From assembly GCA_039679945.1 (NCBI GenBank), contig JBDKTY010000127.1:1-64000 (forward strand): 64,000 nucleotides of DNA, given 5' to 3'. Below are positions 60,862 through 64,000 of the stretch, one piece after another. Positions within the stretch are counted from its first letter, which is position 1. Each line of letters opens with the position of its first letter. The notes below the pieces were generated by a model. That model was not told the origin of the DNA, made no database searches, and was given only the letters and a program-made list of their open reading frames with translations. Position numbers and translations under genes: made by a program. The DNA comes from SbD1 sp039679945. GTDB taxonomy: Bacteria > Desulfobacterota > Syntrophobacteria > Syntrophobacterales > Syntrophobacteraceae.

Positions 60862-62493
60862 TTACGCCTTCACTACAGTGTTTCTCCCTTTCTTCTTGGC
60901 GTCGTACATGGCTTTATCGGTTCGATTGAAAATCATTTCCAGGTTTTGATCCTCGGGCCGTACCTCTGTAACTCCCACGCTGACCGTGACGCCGATTTCC
61001 TGCTTATGGTAAAGGAAACGGGTATTCTCTATAGCCCTGCGAAGTCTTTCCGCGACGCCAGAAGCGTTATCCAGATCGATTCCCGGGAAGAGGATCACGA
61101 ATTCCTCGCCGCCCCAACGCGCCAGAAAATCGGTCTCGCGCAGCATGGGGCGTATGCGTTTTATGAGTTCTTTAAGACACTTGTCTCCAGCCCAATGCCC
61201 GAACCGGTCATTCACGGACTTGAAATGATCGATGTCGAACAGCAGCACCGAGAAGTTCTGGTGGTAGCGGTGATAGCGCTGGATCTCTTCTTTTGCCCGC
61301 TGCTTGAGAGCTCTTCTGTTCGCAATGCCGGTGAGCTGATCAATCAGGACTTCTTTTTCAAGCGCCTTGCGTTTTTCCTGGACCTGGTCAATTTCCTTTT
61401 TCATCCGCTGCAGACTCTGCTGCAGGTTTTCTACTTCACCGTTGAGCGTCTCTTCGCGAAGCGCCTCGGCCTTGCGCTTCTGCTCAAGCGCCTCGCGAAT
61501 GTAAGCCAGCCTCGATATGACAAGGCTCTTAAATTCAGCCAGGGTTGAGCTGATCTGCGCCGATTTTTTCATGTCTTCCACATGGGTTTCGATAATGCTC
61601 TGGAACGACGCGTTGGCGGTATGGCTGCTCTGGTCGTTCTTGATCCAGTTCAGGGAGTGGCGCTCGATCTCCATGAGATTGCTCTCGATCTCGGAGATGA
61701 AGTCCGTAATCTGCGTGCGCTCCTCATTCATTATGCGGTTGTAGGCCTGAATGAAGAGAAGCAGGTCATCCTTGAGCGCGGTGAGATCCTCGATTTTGGT
61801 GCCGGAAAGAATATTCTTATGGAGCTTGGAGAGCTTGTTGGAGTAGTCCTCTCCGAGATCCTGCTCGAATTCACTGACAATAGAGAGAAAAATGGACTTG
61901 AGCTTTTGCACGTGCACGGTCTGCTGCTGGCTATCGACAGCAGGGCTCCCGGATTTGACCGATCCGAACTCAGAAGGTACGGGAGGTTCTTCTTCCGGCA
62001 GTGATATGATCGAACTTTTGAGGGCGTCGAGGCTTCTTTCCAGCTCTTCAATGATGTTCTTTTCGTTGACATCATTCCTGAATTTGGCGAGGGCATCGGA
62101 TACCGCTTTACCGGGTCCGCTACGGTCCACCAGGGAGACCATTGTGGTTATGGAACGCTTGAGAAAATTGCTCATGCGCAGTATTTCTTCCCGTTCCTCG
62201 ACCGCGGCTCTTAGAATCGTATCCTGGGCGGAATTTTTTGCCGGCCACTCCGCATTCGCCTGTCCATTTTTTCCCTGTGGGACTTCTCTGTTCTGCACTG
62301 ATTTCTCCCGCCGCCGCTCTTCCGGGCGCACTGTAGCCAGCATATCCCTTACTTCGCCTCTTCGTCCAAGTGCCTCCGAAAGAAAGGAAGCGGTAAGAGG
62401 CTGATGTTCGGATAGAGATTGGATGGTCTCGATTATCACCTCGGAGAGACCGTCCATGCTTTGAATTCCTCTTTGTTCGGAAGCAACTAACAT
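60862..62493 (-). CDS. Diguanylate cyclase with long helical N-terminus
   Basis: GGAGG eight bases before the ATG at 62493 supports the start. The 543-residue enzyme has about 340 N-terminal residues of helical, charged sequence, with a coiled coil (about 320-370) before the cyclase domain. The GGDEF signature is GGEEF (461-465), an active variant, and RETD five residues before it is the inhibitory c-di-GMP site. There is no membrane helix, so it senses an intracellular cue. It follows the small Cys protein at 62514 by 20 bp. With the HD-GYP protein it can set c-di-GMP levels for motility. Confidence 0.93.
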   Translation of the reverse strand: MLVASEQRGIQSMDGLSEVIIETIQSLSEHQPLTASFLSEALGRRGEVRDMLATVRPEERRREKSVQNREVPQGKNGQANAEWPAKNSAQDTILRAAVEEREEILRMSNFLKRSITTMVSLVDRSGPGKAVSDALAKFRNDVNEKNIIEELERSLDALKSSIISLPEEEPPVPSEFGSVKSGSPAVDSQQQTVHVQKLKSIFLSIVSEFEQDLGEDYSNKLSKLHKNILSGTKIEDLTALKDDLLLFIQAYNRIMNEERTQITDFISEIESNLMEIERHSLNWIKNDQSSHTANASFQSIIETHVEDMKKSAQISSTLAEFKSLVISRLAYIREALEQKRKAEALREETLNGEVENLQQSLQRMKKEIDQVQEKRKALEKEVLIDQLTGIANRRALKQRAKEEIQRYHRYHQNFSVLLFDIDHFKSVNDRFGHWAGDKCLKELIKRIRPMLRETDFLARWGGEEFVILFPGIDLDNASGVAERLRRAIENTRFLYHKQEIGVTVSVGVTEVRPEDQNLEMIFNRTDKAMYDAKKKGRNTVVKA

Positions 62494-62513
62494 AGTCCGC
62501 CTCCTGCCGCGGA

Positions 62514-62726
62514 TTAAACTGTCGCGATACCGGGGTCCGGTGAGTTTGGCTTACTCGGGCCCGGTTTCTTGGGACTGAACAGTTGGCACTCCATGCCGGA
62601 AGAATTCATAACCGCGTACTGAGGATAGCGGACCGTTCTTATTCCCCATGCTTTGCACCCGTAAGGTGTGGCGGTGATCCACGTAACAAAGAAGTGGGCG
62701 CATTTGCCGCATCTCGCTGCTTCCAT
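62514..62726 (-). CDS. Small Cys-containing protein upstream of the diguanylate cyclase
   Basis: 70 residues, with GGAGGAA about eight bases before the ATG. MEAARCGKCAHFFVTWITATPYGC and later WGIRTVRYPQYAVMNSSGMECQLF show four cysteines (C6, C9, C24, C47), a plausible zinc site, and a Pro-rich tail. I recall this pattern (CxxC, FxxTW, GC, SSGxEC) from short proteins in motility clusters of related bacteria, but have no name for it. It shares a transcript with the cyclase. Confidence 0.75.
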   Translation of the reverse strand: MEAARCGKCAHFFVTWITATPYGCKAWGIRTVRYPQYAVMNSSGMECQLFSPKKPGPSKPNSPDPGIATV

Positions 62727-62824
62727 CCTTCCGCTTCCTCCGAATTCTCGAACTCCGTTCTATTTCTGACCCATATCTATATTTTTATTAATTCCATATC
62801 TTGATTATTCCGACGGATGAGTGT

Positions 62825-62840
62825 AACAAGATCCATGCCA
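62825..62840 (-). promoter_or_regulatory. Possible sigma54 promoter of the 62726 operon
   Basis: On the minus strand TGGCATG, four bases, TTGTT: the -24 GG is exact, the -12 GC is GT, spacing is correct. It lies about 100 bp before the small Cys gene. Confidence 0.35.
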
Positions 62841-62955
62841 CGGTATAGATGTCATTTTCCCGGCTAATCGGATTACTGATTGCCTGAAATGCGGCTAGAA
62901 CGGCAGTGACTCTGAGAACTTCTCCCTTGCGATCCCCTGATCCCGCAGTTTTTCC

Positions 62956-62983
62956 TCAAGTATTAGGCGCATTTTTCCGATTA
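62956..62983 (+). promoter_or_regulatory. Sigma28-like promoter before the DVU0524-type gene
   Basis: TCAAGTAT (62956-62963), 12 bases, TCCGATTA (62976-62983), 23 bp before the ATG at 63006. The same spacing and -10 half appear at 54145-54172. Confidence 0.4.
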
Positions 62984-63005
62984 CACGATAGAATGGGAGT
63001 GACCA

Positions 63006-63290
63006 ATGATCATTACTGATTATCGTGTACAGAGCATTCTGCGCACCTATACCAGGCAATTGCAGCGGTCAAAGCTCGCGGCAACTAAGACCGGCCAGGA
63101 GATGGGCGATCAGAAACAAAGTACCGAAAAGGTATCCATCTCCGATGAAGCCAAACGACGCATAATGATGGAGCGCCTCACCAACCAGGTTTTTGAAAGG
63201 GTGTACACGAAAGAGGAAGAAAATGGGGCCGAAACGACGGCTAGCGAGCAAGATTCTCAAACCGCGTCGGCCACGAAAGGAAACCCATGA
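63006..63290 (+). CDS. DVU0524-type FlgM-associated protein
   Basis: 94 residues starting MIITDYRVQSILRTYTRQLQ. The start, the VSISDEAKRRI block and the location immediately before flgM match a family known as DVU0524, regularly linked to the FlgM anti-sigma factor in Desulfovibrio-type bacteria. Its job is unsettled; help in FlgM export or stability is the usual suggestion. The chain is basic and helical at the N-terminus and acidic at the C-terminus. Its stop overlaps the flgM start (ATGA). Confidence 0.88.
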   Translation: MIITDYRVQSILRTYTRQLQRSKLAATKTGQEMGDQKQSTEKVSISDEAKRRIMMERLTNQVFERVYTKEEENGAETTASEQDSQTASATKGNP

Positions 63291-63580
63291 ACATCAAGAA
63301 AATTGCGCCTTATTCCACGGAATCGGTGCAGGGCACGAGCGGGGCGGTCACCAAGGTGAACAGTGAAGACCGGACCGCGCTTACCGGTGGTGTATCCTCC
63401 GACCGGCTGGAACTCTCAAGTGACTATCAGGGTATTGTGCAGGCAAAGAAGACGATGATGACCGGCGATGATGTCCGCACGGAAAAAGTTGAATTTTTTC
63501 GTGGTCAAGTTGAAAGTGGCGAATATACCGTTAACCCAGAGGATGTCGCGGCCAGCATGATGGAAGAAGCAATGCTGTAG
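63287..63580 (+). CDS. flgM: Anti-sigma28 factor FlgM
   Basis: 97 residues. The C-terminal half has the FlgM pattern: DRLELSSDYQGIVQAKKTM, VRTEKVEFFRGQVESGEYTVNPEDVAASMM, with the conserved R-x3-V-x3-R/F..V..G.Y core for binding sigma28 FliA. FlgM is held inactive until the hook is complete, then secreted so that FliA can work. It is coupled to the preceding DVU0524-type gene. A long inverted repeat 20 bp behind the stop may end the transcript. Confidence 0.93.
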   Translation: MNIKKIAPYSTESVQGTSGAVTKVNSEDRTALTGGVSSDRLELSSDYQGIVQAKKTMMTGDDVRTEKVEFFRGQVESGEYTVNPEDVAASMMEEAML

Positions 63581-63599
63581 CATGAGACAAGTAATTGAC

Positions 63600-63653
63600 G
63601 CCGGTTTAACGTTTCCCGTGAAGAAATTTTGACAGGGCGGCTGTTAAACCGGC
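63600..63653 (+). terminator. 11-bp inverted repeat after flgM
   Basis: GCCGGTTTAAC (63600-63610) and GTTAAACCGGC (63643-63653) are perfectly complementary across 32 bases, about 20 bp past the flgM stop. No T-run, so terminator function is not certain. Confidence 0.45.
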
Positions 63654-63889
63654 AAATAACCATTTCCTCATCTCCGCGAGACCCGTCATCCCCGGACTTC
63701 TCTCCCCGTGCAATCCCCGGTTGCCGTTTTGCCGGATACTCTGAAGTGTCCGCGCCACACTCCGCTGGCTCCGGATGCACGTTCGGGAGGATGCCGCAGC
63801 CACTTGTCCGTGCGAGCGGAGCACACCGGGCATTCACATCGTAGGACACAGTAAATCAACGCATTTCAGTCATGCATCCCTGGTCCGCT
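63654..63889. other. Intergenic region, nothing recognised
   Basis: About 240 bp after the flgM hairpin with no supported gene, terminator or repeat. Confidence 0.35.
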
Positions 63890-63990
63890 CTGCCCTTCGA
63901 TACCTCCCTCAATAAACAGCTTTTGAGAGTGAGCAAAATCATGGAGTTACACTACCCACGGGATCATCCATTTCTGGGCCGGAGGCGGAA
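63890..63990 (-). repeat. Interspersed palindromic repeat, copy 7 (reverse, cut by the window end)
   Basis: It reads CCTTCGATACCTCCCTCAATAAAC and TTTTGAGAGTGAGCAAAATC, the same end palindrome as the other copies in reverse, then ACGGGATCATCC as in copy 1. It runs up to the window edge. Confidence 0.7.
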
Positions 63991-64000
63991 ATCCCCCCGT

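Overview
The window looks like chromosomal DNA from an anaerobic Desulfobacterota (former Deltaproteobacteria), probably near the Syntrophobacterales. This is inferred from gene content: an AhbC-type radical SAM enzyme of the siroheme-to-heme route, a DVU0524-type protein beside flgM, an HgdC-type activase fusion, several two-component and GAF/AAA+ regulators, and a moderately high G+C content. I recognised no rRNA, tRNA, transposase or CRISPR array.

Layout. 0-10 kb: tail of an MFS transporter, a palindromic tandem repeat, a GltD-like Fe-S/FAD oxidoreductase, a ChaN-PDZ lipoprotein, a PBP1b-type enzyme, a TPR lipoprotein, an AI-2E-type permease and AhbC. 10-16 kb: a divergent pair of unusual AAA+ proteins, one ClpX-like without the zinc domain and one Lon-like without the usual N-domain, then a B12-domain protein lacking its cobalt-ligand histidine. 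17-29 kb: a GAF/PAS histidine kinase, FtsH, an MFS carrier, a NifA-like regulator, a Cys-motif protein, a lipoprotein, a glutamine cyclotransferase and Ugd. 29.5-43.8 kb: a native acyl-CoA thioesterase/Ski2-like helicase pair split by a 10-kb catabolic island. 43.8-54 kb: a 42-residue Cys protein, rplU-rpmA-obgE, a MetX-like secreted hydrolase, a 2-hydroxyacyl-CoA dehydratase-type activase and its partner, and RNase G. 54-63.6 kb: a flagellar/c-di-GMP block with FlaG, a response regulator, an HD-GYP regulator, a small kinase, a sigma54-promoted protein, a diguanylate cyclase, the DVU0524-type protein and FlgM.

The most striking observation is the island at 30402-40350. Its left edge carries a decayed helicase fragment next to the intact thioesterase. 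Its right edge carries a decayed thioesterase, interrupted by an interspersed repeat, next to the intact helicase. The two junctions are divergent copies in the same orientation, so one original divergent pair appears to have been opened by the island. Inside, eight metabolic or transport genes (two carboxylate-type MFS carriers, a TauE exporter, a PanB-like aldolase, a cyclase-family hydrolase, a two-[4Fe-4S] protein and a coupled Cys-rich protein, an amidohydrolase) sit with a GntR/FCD regulator. A palindrome with TGTATACA overlaps a sigma70 -10 box in front of the amidohydrolase and recurs in the same divergent region. The substrate is unknown.

A family of roughly 330-bp palindromic intergenic repeats occurs at least seven times across the window, in both orientations. 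Several starts were moved from the longest reading frame on ribosome-binding-site evidence, notably a GTG for the Lon-like protein, a TTG for FtsH and a GTG for the 54.4-kb lipoprotein.
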